From contig JACPFZ010000045.1 in the NCBI GenBank assembly GCA_016182725.1, forward strand, positions 1 to 9,011: a stretch of DNA of 9,011 bases, in the 5' to 3' direction. Below, piece by piece: positions 1 through 4,612 of the stretch; within the stretch, counting starts at the first letter, position 1, and each line of letters opens with the position of its first letter. The notes beneath the pieces were generated by a model, which worked only from the letters and a program-made list of their open reading frames with translations, was not told the origin of the DNA and made no database searches. Position numbers and translations under genes: made by a program. The DNA comes from Candidatus Gottesmanbacteria bacterium. GTDB taxonomy: Bacteria; Patescibacteriota; Microgenomatia; UBA10105; UBA927.

Positions 1-438
1 TCGGCGCTCGCGGAATTGCTCGCGAATGCATTGCCCCCGAGGGTAGTCCTTAGGAATCAGAAAAGGACTACCCTCGGGGGCAACCCTTATGGGGACACTG
101 AAATCGTCGCCGTTCCCATAACCACAAAACGCTCGCGCGGCCGCGGATTCAATCAGGCCGAACTTTTGGGCCGCGCGCTCGCGGCGCAATTGAATCTGCC
201 GTTCGCGGATGCGCTTGAAAAGATCCGCGAAACACCGCCGCAATCCACGCTAAAGCGCCGCGAGCGATTGATGAATTTGCGCGGTGCGTTCCGCGCGCGG
301 CCCGACTATCGCCCCGCAAAAACCGTTCTTGTTGTGGACGACATTTCCACAACCGGCGCGACGCTTATTGAGGCCGCGCGCGCATTAAAAAAAGCCGGCG
401 CCCGAACCGTCATCGGGGCCGTGGTCGCAAAAGCCTAA
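1..438 (+). CDS. comF: ComF family phosphoribosyltransferase, 5' end outside the window
   Basis: The reading frame is open to the window edge, so the gene starts upstream; 145 residues are visible against roughly 190-240 for typical ComF proteins. The segment KRSRGRGFNQAELLGRALA is the characteristic ComF signature, and VLVVDDISTTGATL near visible residues 108-121 is the PRPP-binding loop of type I phosphoribosyltransferases (hydrophobic strand, DD, TTGAT). ComF proteins are needed for DNA uptake in naturally competent bacteria such as Bacillus and Haemophilus; their exact reaction is not settled, and they act in the cytoplasm. Oddly, about 19 residues (PRVVLRNQKRTTLGGNPYG) separate 'ANALP' from 'DTEIVAVPI', where relatives usually have only a few residues; this insertion is encoded by a near-perfect palindrome at 31-83. 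The catalytic and PRPP motifs lie after it and look intact, so the gene is probably functional. The TTG at 16 could be read as a start but has no visible ribosome binding site and would cut off the expected N-terminal zinc-finger region. Confidence 0.9.
   Translation, partial: SALAELLANALPPRVVLRNQKRTTLGGNPYGDTEIVAVPITTKRSRGRGFNQAELLGRALAAQLNLPFADALEKIRETPPQSTLKRRERLMNLRGAFRARPDYRPAKTVLVVDDISTTGATLIEAARALKKAGARTVIGAVVAKA
31..83. repeat. Palindromic element inserted in frame within comF
   Basis: Two perfect 21-nt arms (31-51 and 63-83) flank an 11-nt loop (52-62). The central 25 nt (45-69) match the centre of the comF terminator (443-467) with one mismatch, a62 against t460, including the loop motif GGAATCAGA. 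The outer stem differs between the two copies but each stem is fully self-complementary. It is translated in frame as part of comF. The arrangement resembles in-frame Rickettsia palindromic elements, though no sequence relation to those is claimed. Confidence 0.8.
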
Positions 439-476
439 GGGGAGTCCTTAGGAATCAGATAAGGACTCCCCTTTTT
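437..476 (+). terminator. Rho-independent terminator of comF, built on the same palindrome core
   Basis: A 14-bp perfect stem (437-450 with 460-473) closes a 9-nt loop GGAATCAGA and runs into a T tract (472-476). It begins within the comF stop codon. It lies between convergent genes, and on the minus strand it is followed by a weaker T-rich stretch, so it may also end transcription of the 886-residue gene. Its core is shared with the palindrome inside comF. Confidence 0.85.
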
Positions 477-481
477 GGAAA

Positions 482-3142
482 TTAACCTTGCCCGCGGCCG
501 CCGCCGACCGGCTGGATCGCCACCGCGCCTTTGCCGTCCCGACGCGTAATGAATTCGAGTGCCTCTTTTAAATTATTTTCCGTGAGTTCGACGGGTTTAT
601 CCAGATGCCAATTTTGCATGCCGTGTCCGTCCACCGCGATCGTACCATCGCGCAAAATTTTTAAATCCACATCCACCGGATTATTTTTTACATCGAATGA
701 GATCGTCGCGTTGCCGTCTTTTACTTCCCACTCGACTCCCGAAAAAAGTCCGCTTTTCACCCACGGAGCGCTCCATTGTTTTCCGTCCCACTCGGAACCG
801 ATGAACTTTAAAACGGACTCTCGCGCCCCTTGTGGATATTCTAAAATTTTAACCAAATCAACCGTTCGGGTGTCATATAGTTTCCCTTCTAGTTTCGGGA
901 GTAAGCCGTTTTCGATATATTTTTGAACCGTCTCACCATTCAACGTGTTCCCGGATGCGCGGTTCCAATAAAAGATATTTTCAAGTTTACGCGTTTCAAG
1001 TGTCGGATTTTTTCTCCAAAATTCGAGTGGGTCTTCGGACGCCCATCGGTCGCGCTCGATTCCAAAATTTTTTGCAAGCTGCTCAAATGTTGTTTTTTCC
1101 TGTTCGAATGTTGTTCCGAACGCAATTTGGCGCGCTGAAATGATGTTTTTCTCCGCTTCTCCAAAATTCGCATTCCGATTCGCAATGACCTGATGCGCCT
1201 CCATATCCAACGCCGCCGCCCGCTCTGCATCCGGAAGTGCCTCGGTTTTACCATGCGGGTCCAGAATTTCCACGGGCTCGCCGCCCGTATCGACTCCCCC
1301 AACCGGAACATTTTCATTCCATAACGCGGCAACCTTGAATTGCTTGAGGCCGGACGGCGCTTCCGTGGCTCCCTCTTCGATCCGCATCCCCATTGGCGGC
1401 TCCCGCGGCGTAACGATATAGTCGCGCACCGTAAGATTCGGCTCGCCCTCGATCGGACGAGTATCCACCAATTCTTGCTCTCGAACGTATGCGTCCGGAT
1501 TCGGCGGCGGATATTCCAACTGTTCCGGCAACGGCCCCTCAGCTCCCGCTACAGATATCGGAGATGCGGCTTCGTGCGCCACAACCCCCTGCGCAAGCGC
1601 CGCTTTCATCGCGCTATTGCTTCGCAAAATGCCTTCGGTTTGCTCTTGCGAAAGTTCTTTGGTCAATCCGCGCTCTCCGAACGTATCCGCGAACGCCTTG
1701 TCCCAATTCACCGTTCGCAACTGCTCTGTGGTGACTTTATTGACATCAACCGCCGATAATCCGTACTTTTCAGGACTTTCAACGATCGTATCTTTGATGC
1801 GGTCAATGTTATACGTTTTGAGCGCTTCGGCCGCATAGGAATTACCGCCGCCCAATGTTTTAAAATCCTCGAACCGCGCGCCGAGCTGTTTCTCGCCTTC
1901 ATTCCAAACAGACCTGCCGCCTTGATAATCAACATGCTCTACAAATGACGGGGCTTCGGGAACAACCGCCGCTCCCATTAACGACGCGACTTCGTGCGGA
2001 CCCGGAATCTCATGCAGACCCGGAATTTCGTGGGGCGGCTCAATAGGAGCGGGCTGCGAAATCGTTGCTTCGAGTTCCGAAACGGCGGGTTTTTCCGCCT
2101 CTTGCCAAAACGGCGCGTACGGAGTTTTTAGCGCGCTTGCGTAGCGCTCAATATTTTCTTGAAAATTTTCGCGCACCTGGCCGAGTTTCACTTTTCCAGA
2201 CAATGCGTCCAGCATTTTATTGAGCGCCTCGTCCGTTCGCTCCGGCTGCAACGCCATAGCACCGATGCTGGTATAGCGCGCGATCTTTCCCCATGCGCGC
2301 AAAAAGCTCAATCCTTTTTCGAGTTTCGTCTTTTGCTCGCCCCTGCCGACCGCTTCTTTGAATGTTTCCCGAATGCCCTTGACCAGCACATCTTTTACAA
2401 TACTCGGCTTGCCGCCGCCTGCGATCCGCGCTTCTTTTGCAAGCCGTTGGTAACGTTCGGCGGCATCCATCAACCCATAAATGCCTCCGCGCAGTGTAAA
2501 GGCGCCGGTAGCCACCAGCGTCGTGTTCAACGCCTCGCGCGCCGCCTGCATGCCCGTTACTTTGGTCGTTGTATAATTGTCGAGAATTTCTTTGACTTTC
2601 GCCTGCCGCTCTTCGCGCACGTGTTTTTCTTCAATTCGATTTTCACGCAAAATTTCCGCGAGTTTCTGTCGCTGTTCGGAACCCTTTTTCACGCCCTCCT
2701 TTGTCATTTTCAGGCGGCGATTAAGGTCAGCGATGGCATGCTTGATCTCGCCGTGTTTTTCCGGCGGTTTTTCCTTTTTCAATTCCCATCGCGTGGCGAG
2801 CAATTTTTCCGTTGCGGCATCGAGTCCGCCTTTTTTGCGAAATCCGCGCACCGCGAACCGTTCCCGAAAATACTCAGGAACGTCATAAAAACTTTTAATA
2901 CCCGCAACGGATGCGGCCGCGCCTGCCGTCACGCGGAGCGCTTCGGTCCATATCGGGTGTTTGCGCGCGGTTTGCTTTAACCGTTCCCACGCCCCTCCTG
3001 CGCGCTCCAAAATACCCGCCCCCTTTTCCGGAGCGGTCTCCGGCTTTTCCTCTTTTTTCTCTTCCGGTTTGTCGGTTTTAATAAGCGCCTCCAGTGCTTC
3101 GCGCGCTTGGGCATCTTTTTTTGCCTGCTTGCTGAATGGCAT
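482..3142 (-). CDS. Hypothetical 886-residue protein, K/E-rich N-terminus with possible LysM-like segment
   Basis: I do not recognise the family. The start at 3142 (MPFSKQAKKD) is preferred over the ATG 33 nt upstream because AGGAGG lies 4 nt before it (3147-3152), while the upstream ATG sits 3 nt after the stop of the preceding gene with no ribosome binding site. Visible regions: a K/E/P-rich start (residues 1-45); a long charged, probably coiled-coil stretch (about 110-190) between two short Ala/Gly-rich weakly hydrophobic segments (about 68-85 and 205-225); a proline-rich linker with a HEIPG repeat (about 363-385); then RSVWNEGEKQL...YNIDRIKDTI...YGLSAVDVNKV (about 410-485), which vaguely resembles an expanded LysM-like peptidoglycan-binding pattern; and a Trp-rich, mostly polar C-terminus ending in a Gly-rich tail. 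There is no obvious signal peptide. It lies 36 nt downstream of the smaller minus-strand gene, so the two are probably one operon. A surface or cell-envelope role is only a guess. Confidence 0.8.
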   Translation of the reverse strand: MPFSKQAKKDAQAREALEALIKTDKPEEKKEEKPETAPEKGAGILERAGGAWERLKQTARKHPIWTEALRVTAGAAASVAGIKSFYDVPEYFRERFAVRGFRKKGGLDAATEKLLATRWELKKEKPPEKHGEIKHAIADLNRRLKMTKEGVKKGSEQRQKLAEILRENRIEEKHVREERQAKVKEILDNYTTTKVTGMQAAREALNTTLVATGAFTLRGGIYGLMDAAERYQRLAKEARIAGGGKPSIVKDVLVKGIRETFKEAVGRGEQKTKLEKGLSFLRAWGKIARYTSIGAMALQPERTDEALNKMLDALSGKVKLGQVRENFQENIERYASALKTPYAPFWQEAEKPAVSELEATISQPAPIEPPHEIPGLHEIPGPHEVASLMGAAVVPEAPSFVEHVDYQGGRSVWNEGEKQLGARFEDFKTLGGGNSYAAEALKTYNIDRIKDTIVESPEKYGLSAVDVNKVTTEQLRTVNWDKAFADTFGERGLTKELSQEQTEGILRSNSAMKAALAQGVVAHEAASPISVAGAEGPLPEQLEYPPPNPDAYVREQELVDTRPIEGEPNLTVRDYIVTPREPPMGMRIEEGATEAPSGLKQFKVAALWNENVPVGGVDTGGEPVEILDPHGKTEALPDAERAAALDMEAHQVIANRNANFGEAEKNIISARQIAFGTTFEQEKTTFEQLAKNFGIERDRWASEDPLEFWRKNPTLETRKLENIFYWNRASGNTLNGETVQKYIENGLLPKLEGKLYDTRTVDLVKILEYPQGARESVLKFIGSEWDGKQWSAPWVKSGLFSGVEWEVKDGNATISFDVKNNPVDVDLKILRDGTIAVDGHGMQNWHLDKPVELTENNLKEALEFITRRDGKGAVAIQPVGGGRGQG

Positions 3143-3157
3143 TTCTCCTCCTTCTTT
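3143..3157 (-). promoter_or_regulatory. Strong Shine-Dalgarno site deciding the start of the 886-residue gene
   Basis: On the minus strand AAGAAGGAGGAGAA directly precedes the ATG at 3142. It is the clearest ribosome binding site in the window and separates the two candidate in-frame starts. Confidence 0.8.
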
Positions 3158-3178
3158 TGGATTCTCGGGCGGCATAGG

Positions 3179-3487
3179 TTAAATGAGAGCGTCGATCTGC
3201 TTGATAAGTTCGACCTCGCGGGTGGCATCAGCTTTTTCAAACTCACGCGCCAATTCCAACAATTTTTGTTTATACTCTTCGTCAATGGCTTTTGTTTTGT
3301 CATTGACGAATTTCGCCTCGAGAATTTCCGCCAGCCGCGCCATGTGACCGATAGACATCAACGGCAATAAAACCACGAGCGCTTCTTTGACGCCTTTGGG
3401 CATGAACGACGCAGCAAGCAGTACCGCGAGTTTTTTCGCGTGGAATTCAAGATTCTCCTTTACGTCCTGAATGCCGTCATCGGGCAT
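3179..3487 (-). CDS. C-terminal part of a small hypothetical protein, probably frameshifted
   Basis: From the first plausible ATG (MPDDGIQDVK) this gives 102 residues. A hydrophobic stretch, KLAVLLAASF...KEALVVLLPLMSIGHM, covers about residues 18-50, and an acidic, probably helical tail follows (EEYKQKLLELAREFEKADA). No family is recognised. There is no ribosome binding site before this ATG. The frame stays open upstream to 3643, but that extension would encode an implausible run of Lys and Arg, which looks like an out-of-frame reading of an acidic coding stretch. The better explanation is that the true N-terminus is the frame at 3504-3650, joined here by a one-base shift at an A run (3513-3518 on the plus strand). 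Removing one base gives a smooth 156-residue protein. It precedes the 886-residue gene in a likely operon. Confidence 0.6.
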   Translation of the reverse strand: MPDDGIQDVKENLEFHAKKLAVLLAASFMPKGVKEALVVLLPLMSIGHMARLAEILEAKFVNDKTKAIDEEYKQKLLELAREFEKADATREVELIKQIDALI

Positions 3488-3503
3488 GGAAATGCTTACG
3501 TTA

Positions 3504-3650
3504 CTACGCGGCTTTTTTGTTTCCTTTTTCCGCTTCCGCTGCTTTTTGCGCTTCGAGCGCATCTTCTTCCTGTTGCTCCTTTGTTTGCTCAAAAAAGGTT
3601 TTGTCCTCGTCCATTCCTTCTTGCTCGGGCCTCGATTCTTCAAACGCCAT
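3504..3650 (-). CDS. N-terminal part (48 residues) of the same small protein, ended by a frameshift
   Basis: The reading frame from the ATG at 3650 begins MAFEESRPEQEGMDEDK, continues with EQTKEQQEEDALEAQ and ends GNKKAA followed by TAG and TAA. Acidic and Gln/Ala-rich, it looks like a genuine coding N-terminus, unlike the Lys/Arg-rich sequence of the overlapping frame. It stops shortly after a run of six A residues (3513-3518). Skipping one base there continues as GNKKPRSNVSISMPDDG into the downstream frame. It could be a real frameshift mutation, a homopolymer sequencing error, or a recoding site; the run does not match the classical X XXY YYZ heptamer in this frame. The start codon sits 5 nt after a TATAAA box. 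Confidence 0.55.
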   Translation of the reverse strand: MAFEESRPEQEGMDEDKTFFEQTKEQQEEDALEAQKAAEAEKGNKKAA

Positions 3651-3655
3651 ATTTT

Positions 3656-3661
3656 TTTATA
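3656..3661 (-). promoter_or_regulatory. Candidate -10 box for a leaderless start at 3650
   Basis: TATAAA on the minus strand lies 5 nt before the ATG at 3650, with no Shine-Dalgarno sequence between them. This spacing would place the transcription start at or near the start codon. No clear -35 box is seen; the expected place is taken by a perfect dyad (3676-3692). Confidence 0.35.
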
Positions 3662-3675
3662 AATAATTAATCATT

Positions 3676-3692
3676 AAACGGTCCGACCGTTT
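3676..3692. promoter_or_regulatory. Perfect 8+8 dyad overlapping the -35 region, candidate operator
   Basis: AAACGGTC and GACCGTTT flank a single central C. The dyad ends 14 nt upstream of the TATAAA box, where a regulator would contact or replace a -35 element. It has no T tract and is too compact to be a good terminator. Confidence 0.4.
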
Positions 3693-3712
3693 TCACGGCT
3701 TATCCCATTATC

Positions 3713-3726
3713 GCGGAGGCATCGAA
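3713..3726 (-). pseudogene. Possible remnant of a tRNA 3' end (outermost layer)
   Basis: On the minus strand TTCGATGCCTCCGC keeps the T-loop TTCGA and the acceptor 3' strand GCCTCCGC of the neighbouring tRNA-Ser, with the T-stem between them missing. It is short, so the call rests on its position just outside the split copy. Confidence 0.3.
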
Positions 3727-3737
3727 AAGACGCAAAT

Positions 3738-3771
3738 CGCCGCTTTGTTTTCGCCGCATCTTGGCGAAAAC
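3738..3771. repeat. Hairpin preceded by CGCCGCTTT, copy 1
   Basis: Perfect 9-bp arms (3747-3755 and 3763-3771) with a 7-nt loop follow CGCCGCTTT (3738-3746). The same 9-nt block followed by a hairpin with TTTCGC/GCGAAA arms and a 7-nt loop occurs at 3893-3922, which suggests that the two layers are copies of one unit. Confidence 0.55.
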
Positions 3772-3796
3772 CCAGGGCGCGTATTAAAAACCCATA

Positions 3797-3855
3797 GCGG
3801 AGGCGAGAGGATTCGAACCTCTGAAGGAGTTTCCCCCTTAACGCCTTAGCACGGC
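3797..3855 (-). pseudogene. 3' fragment of tRNA-Ser(GCU)
   Basis: These 59 nt are identical to 3951-4009, covering the tRNA-Ser(GCU) sequence from the 3' strand of its anticodon stem region through the anticodon loop, long variable arm, T-arm and acceptor 3' strand. The D-arm and 5' acceptor strand are absent here; unrelated hairpin-rich sequence takes their place. Its 3' flank TATGGGTTT is complementary to the 5' flank AAACCTATA of the 5' fragment at 4098-4114, so the two fragments look like halves of one former gene. Confidence 0.8.
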
Positions 3856-3861
3856 TTGTCT

Positions 3862-3890
3862 CGCCAAAGCTCGCACTGCGAGCATCGGCG
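3862..3890. repeat. Hairpin inside the split tRNA
   Basis: GCTCGC (3869-3874) pairs with GCGAGC (3878-3883) over a 3-nt loop. An outer CGCC (3862-3865) pairs with GGCG (3887-3890) across 3-nt internal loops. It lies next to the 3' tRNA fragment. Confidence 0.45.
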
Positions 3891-3892
3891 GA

Positions 3893-3922
3893 CGCCGCTT
3901 TCTTTCGCTTCTACGGCGAAAG
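3893..3922. repeat. Hairpin preceded by CGCCGCTTT, copy 2
   Basis: Perfect 7-bp arms (3902-3908 and 3916-3922) with a 7-nt loop follow CGCCGCTTT (3893-3901). Its counterpart in the next layer out is 3738-3771. Confidence 0.55.
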
Positions 3923-3951
3923 CCGGGGTTGCTTTTTATTTACTCTCAAAG

Positions 3952-4038
3952 CGGAGGCGAGAGGATTCGAACCTCTGAAGGAGTTTCCCCCTTAACGCCT
4001 TAGCACGGCGCCGCTTTCAACCGCTCAGCCACGCCTCC
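3952..4038 (-). tRNA. tRNA-Ser(GCU)
   Basis: It folds as an 87-nt class II tRNA reading AGC and AGU codons. The acceptor is GGAGGCG/CGCCTCC with discriminator G. U8-G9 and a D-arm GCT...AGC follow, then anticodon loop GTGCTAA with anticodon GCT, a long variable arm (AAGGGG...CTCCTT region) and T-arm AGAGG-TTCGAAT-CCTCT. CCA is not encoded. Base 32 is G rather than the usual pyrimidine. The flanks continue the acceptor stem: GC/GC across the discriminator, then TCTCAAA/TTTGAGA, giving 16 uninterrupted base pairs (3944-3959 with 4032-4047). Confidence 0.93.
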
Positions 4039-4067
4039 GCTTTGAGAATATCAAGGAATGCAACCCG

Positions 4068-4093
4068 TCGAATCTGAAGCAATTCAGACTCGA
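4068..4093. repeat. 11-bp hairpin in the middle layer
   Basis: The arms 4068-4078 and 4083-4093 pair with one exception, which is a G-U pair in the minus-strand RNA, over a 4-nt loop. It sits between CCCG and CCCAC, the same flanks as the hairpin at 4140-4167, although the stem sequences differ. Confidence 0.55.
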
Positions 4094-4097
4094 CCCA

Positions 4098-4114
4098 CTC
4101 AGCCACGCCTCCGC
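4098..4114 (-). pseudogene. 5' fragment of tRNA-Ser
   Basis: The 17 nt from the acceptor strand through the start of the D-arm are identical to the 5' end of the intact tRNA-Ser(GCU). The sequence then diverges into a hairpin (4068-4093) instead of an anticodon arm. The 18-nt segment 4106-4123 is complementary to 3788-3805 beside the 3' fragment. Confidence 0.7.
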
Positions 4115-4139
4115 TATAGGTTTAATGCTTTGAGCGCCC

Positions 4140-4167
4140 GTTCGATGTGCCTATGGGCACATCGAAC
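4140..4167. repeat. 12-bp perfect hairpin in the outer layer
   Basis: GTTCGATGTGCC pairs perfectly with GGCACATCGAAC over the loop TATG. On the minus strand it follows a tRNA-Ser-like 5' segment and precedes the GGGCGC stem strand. Confidence 0.65.
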
Positions 4168-4190
4168 CCACAGAGCCACCTCTCCAAGTC
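4168..4190 (-). pseudogene. Possible 5' remnant of another tRNA-Ser (outermost layer)
   Basis: On the minus strand GGAGAGGTGGCTCTGTGGG resembles a serine tRNA acceptor 5' strand, U8-G9 and D-arm start. It continues into a hairpin, exactly as the 5' fragment of the middle layer does. The acceptor differs from the other copies, so it may derive from a different serine tRNA. Confidence 0.4.
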
Positions 4191-4226
4191 CGCTTTATTG
4201 TACTCTATTTTTGCCGGTTTTTCAAT

Positions 4227-4232
4227 TATACT
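4227..4232 (+). promoter_or_regulatory. Candidate -10 box for a leaderless start at 4239
   Basis: TATACT ends 6 nt before the ATG at 4239, and there is no Shine-Dalgarno sequence. Transcription would begin at about the first base of the start codon. No convincing -35 box is seen at the usual distance. Confidence 0.4.
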
Positions 4233-4238
4233 GGATTT

Positions 4239-4484
4239 ATGGACCCCGAACTCAAACTCCTGCTTGAAAAAAATCTGGAGGCGACCCGCAAAACGCTCGA
4301 GCTCGTGCAAAAAATGCACCGCGCGTTCGTCTGGCAGCGGGTCGTCGTCGCCGTCAAATGGACCGCGATCGCCGCCCTTATCGTATTCAGTTATTTGCAA
4401 ATCGCGCCCTATCTTGGTACGCTCTACACGGTTTACGGAGGCGGACTCAAAGCCATCCCGGGTTTTGAAAATTTGATCAAATGA
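4239..4484 (+). CDS. Small one-helix membrane protein of unknown function
   Basis: The 81 residues begin with an amphipathic charged helix (MDPELKLLLEKNLEATRKTL), followed by a basic turn (KMHRAFVWQR) and a single transmembrane segment at about residues 38-58 (VVVAVKWTAIAALIVFSYLQI), then a short polar tail. By general impression, proteins of this layout are common in Patescibacteria, but I know no function. The basic residues before the helix suggest an N-in orientation under the positive-inside rule. The gene ends with tandem in-frame stops TGA and TAG, and tRNA-Ser(UGA) begins immediately after, so mRNA and tRNA are probably one transcript cut apart by tRNA processing. The gene is on the host side of the presumed integration border. 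Confidence 0.75.
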   Translation: MDPELKLLLEKNLEATRKTLELVQKMHRAFVWQRVVVAVKWTAIAALIVFSYLQIAPYLGTLYTVYGGGLKAIPGFENLIK

Positions 4485-4487
4485 TAG

Positions 4488-4574
4488 GGAGGCGTGCCAG
4501 AGCGGTTGAATGGGACGGTCTTGAAAACCGTTAGATCCGCAAGGGTCTCGTAGGTTCGAATCCTACCGCCTCCG
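4488..4574 (+). tRNA. tRNA-Ser(UGA)
   Basis: This is an 87-nt class II tRNA. The acceptor is GGAGGCG/CGCCTCC with discriminator G. The D-arm is CCA...TGG, the anticodon arm is ACGGT-CTTGAAA-ACCGT with anticodon TGA, the variable arm is long, and the T-arm is GTAGG-TTCGAAT-CCTAC. CCA is not encoded (CA only follows the discriminator). It shares its acceptor stem with the nearby tRNA-Ser(GCU), which is on the opposite strand. The stop codon of the serine recombinase lies inside its T-arm/acceptor region, which makes this gene the probable integration target. Confidence 0.95.
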
Positions 4575-4612
4575 CAGAGTAGGACAAATCGCCAAAATTT
4601 CGGCGATTTGTC
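4560..4612. other. Probable left attachment border of the integrated element
   Basis: The tRNA-Ser(UGA) 3' end meets the recombinase gene here, with 12 nt of overlap. A perfect 11-bp inverted repeat (4583-4593 with 4602-4612, loop 8 nt) lies 8 nt beyond the tRNA. It could be part of the hybrid attachment site or a hairpin ending the tRNA transcript; the T content after it is low. The exact crossover point cannot be set without the other end of the element. Confidence 0.5.

Larger units (their letters stand above)
3713..4192 (-). repeat. Nested inverted array of three tRNA-Ser layers with hairpins
   Basis: Complementary segments occur in mirror order around the intact tRNA-Ser(GCU). They are: 3944-3959 with 4032-4047 (16 bp perfect, including the acceptor stem); 3926-3931 with 4061-4066 (6 bp); 3788-3805 with 4106-4123 (17 of 18, the exception a G-U pair in RNA); and 3775-3780 with 4134-4139 (6 bp). 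Between these stems sit hairpins at 3747-3771, 3869-3883, 3902-3922, 4068-4093 and 4140-4167. The layers carry pieces of tRNA-Ser: 5' pieces on the right, 3' pieces on the left. Repeated insertion of a tRNA-bearing cassette into tRNA-Ser would give this layout, as would one large folded RNA. Confidence 0.65.

Noticed and set aside
2159..2980. Long plus-strand reading frame (273 residues) opposite the 886-residue gene
   Set aside because: It is rich in Phe, Cys and His in the pattern of antisense translation of a K/E-rich gene, and has no motif; the minus-strand frame spans the whole region with a strong ribosome binding site.
3513..3518. Classical -1 ribosomal slippery heptamer
   Set aside because: The frame reads AAC AAA AAA GCC, and the shift needed is +1 (or -2), so the standard -1 heptamer rule does not apply.
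3179..3643. Taking the full 154-residue frame as the gene
   Set aside because: Its first 50 residues are an implausible Lys/Arg run, the out-of-frame image of the acidic N-terminus at 3504-3650.
3797..4009. Two 59-nt direct repeats as a CRISPR-like array or as a simple attL/attR pair
   Set aside because: Only two copies, both tRNA 3' parts; the sequence between them contains no gene, and the mirrored flanks fit nested layers better than a single excisable element.
4122..4400. Minus-strand reading frame across the small membrane protein gene
   Set aside because: It covers the tRNA remnants and the membrane protein in antisense and shows no coherent domain.
4482..4487. Possible reassigned TGA codon, as in Gracilibacteria
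   Set aside because: The TGA is followed at once by in-frame TAG, so it gives no evidence of recoding; the large genes contain no in-frame TGA that would need reading through.
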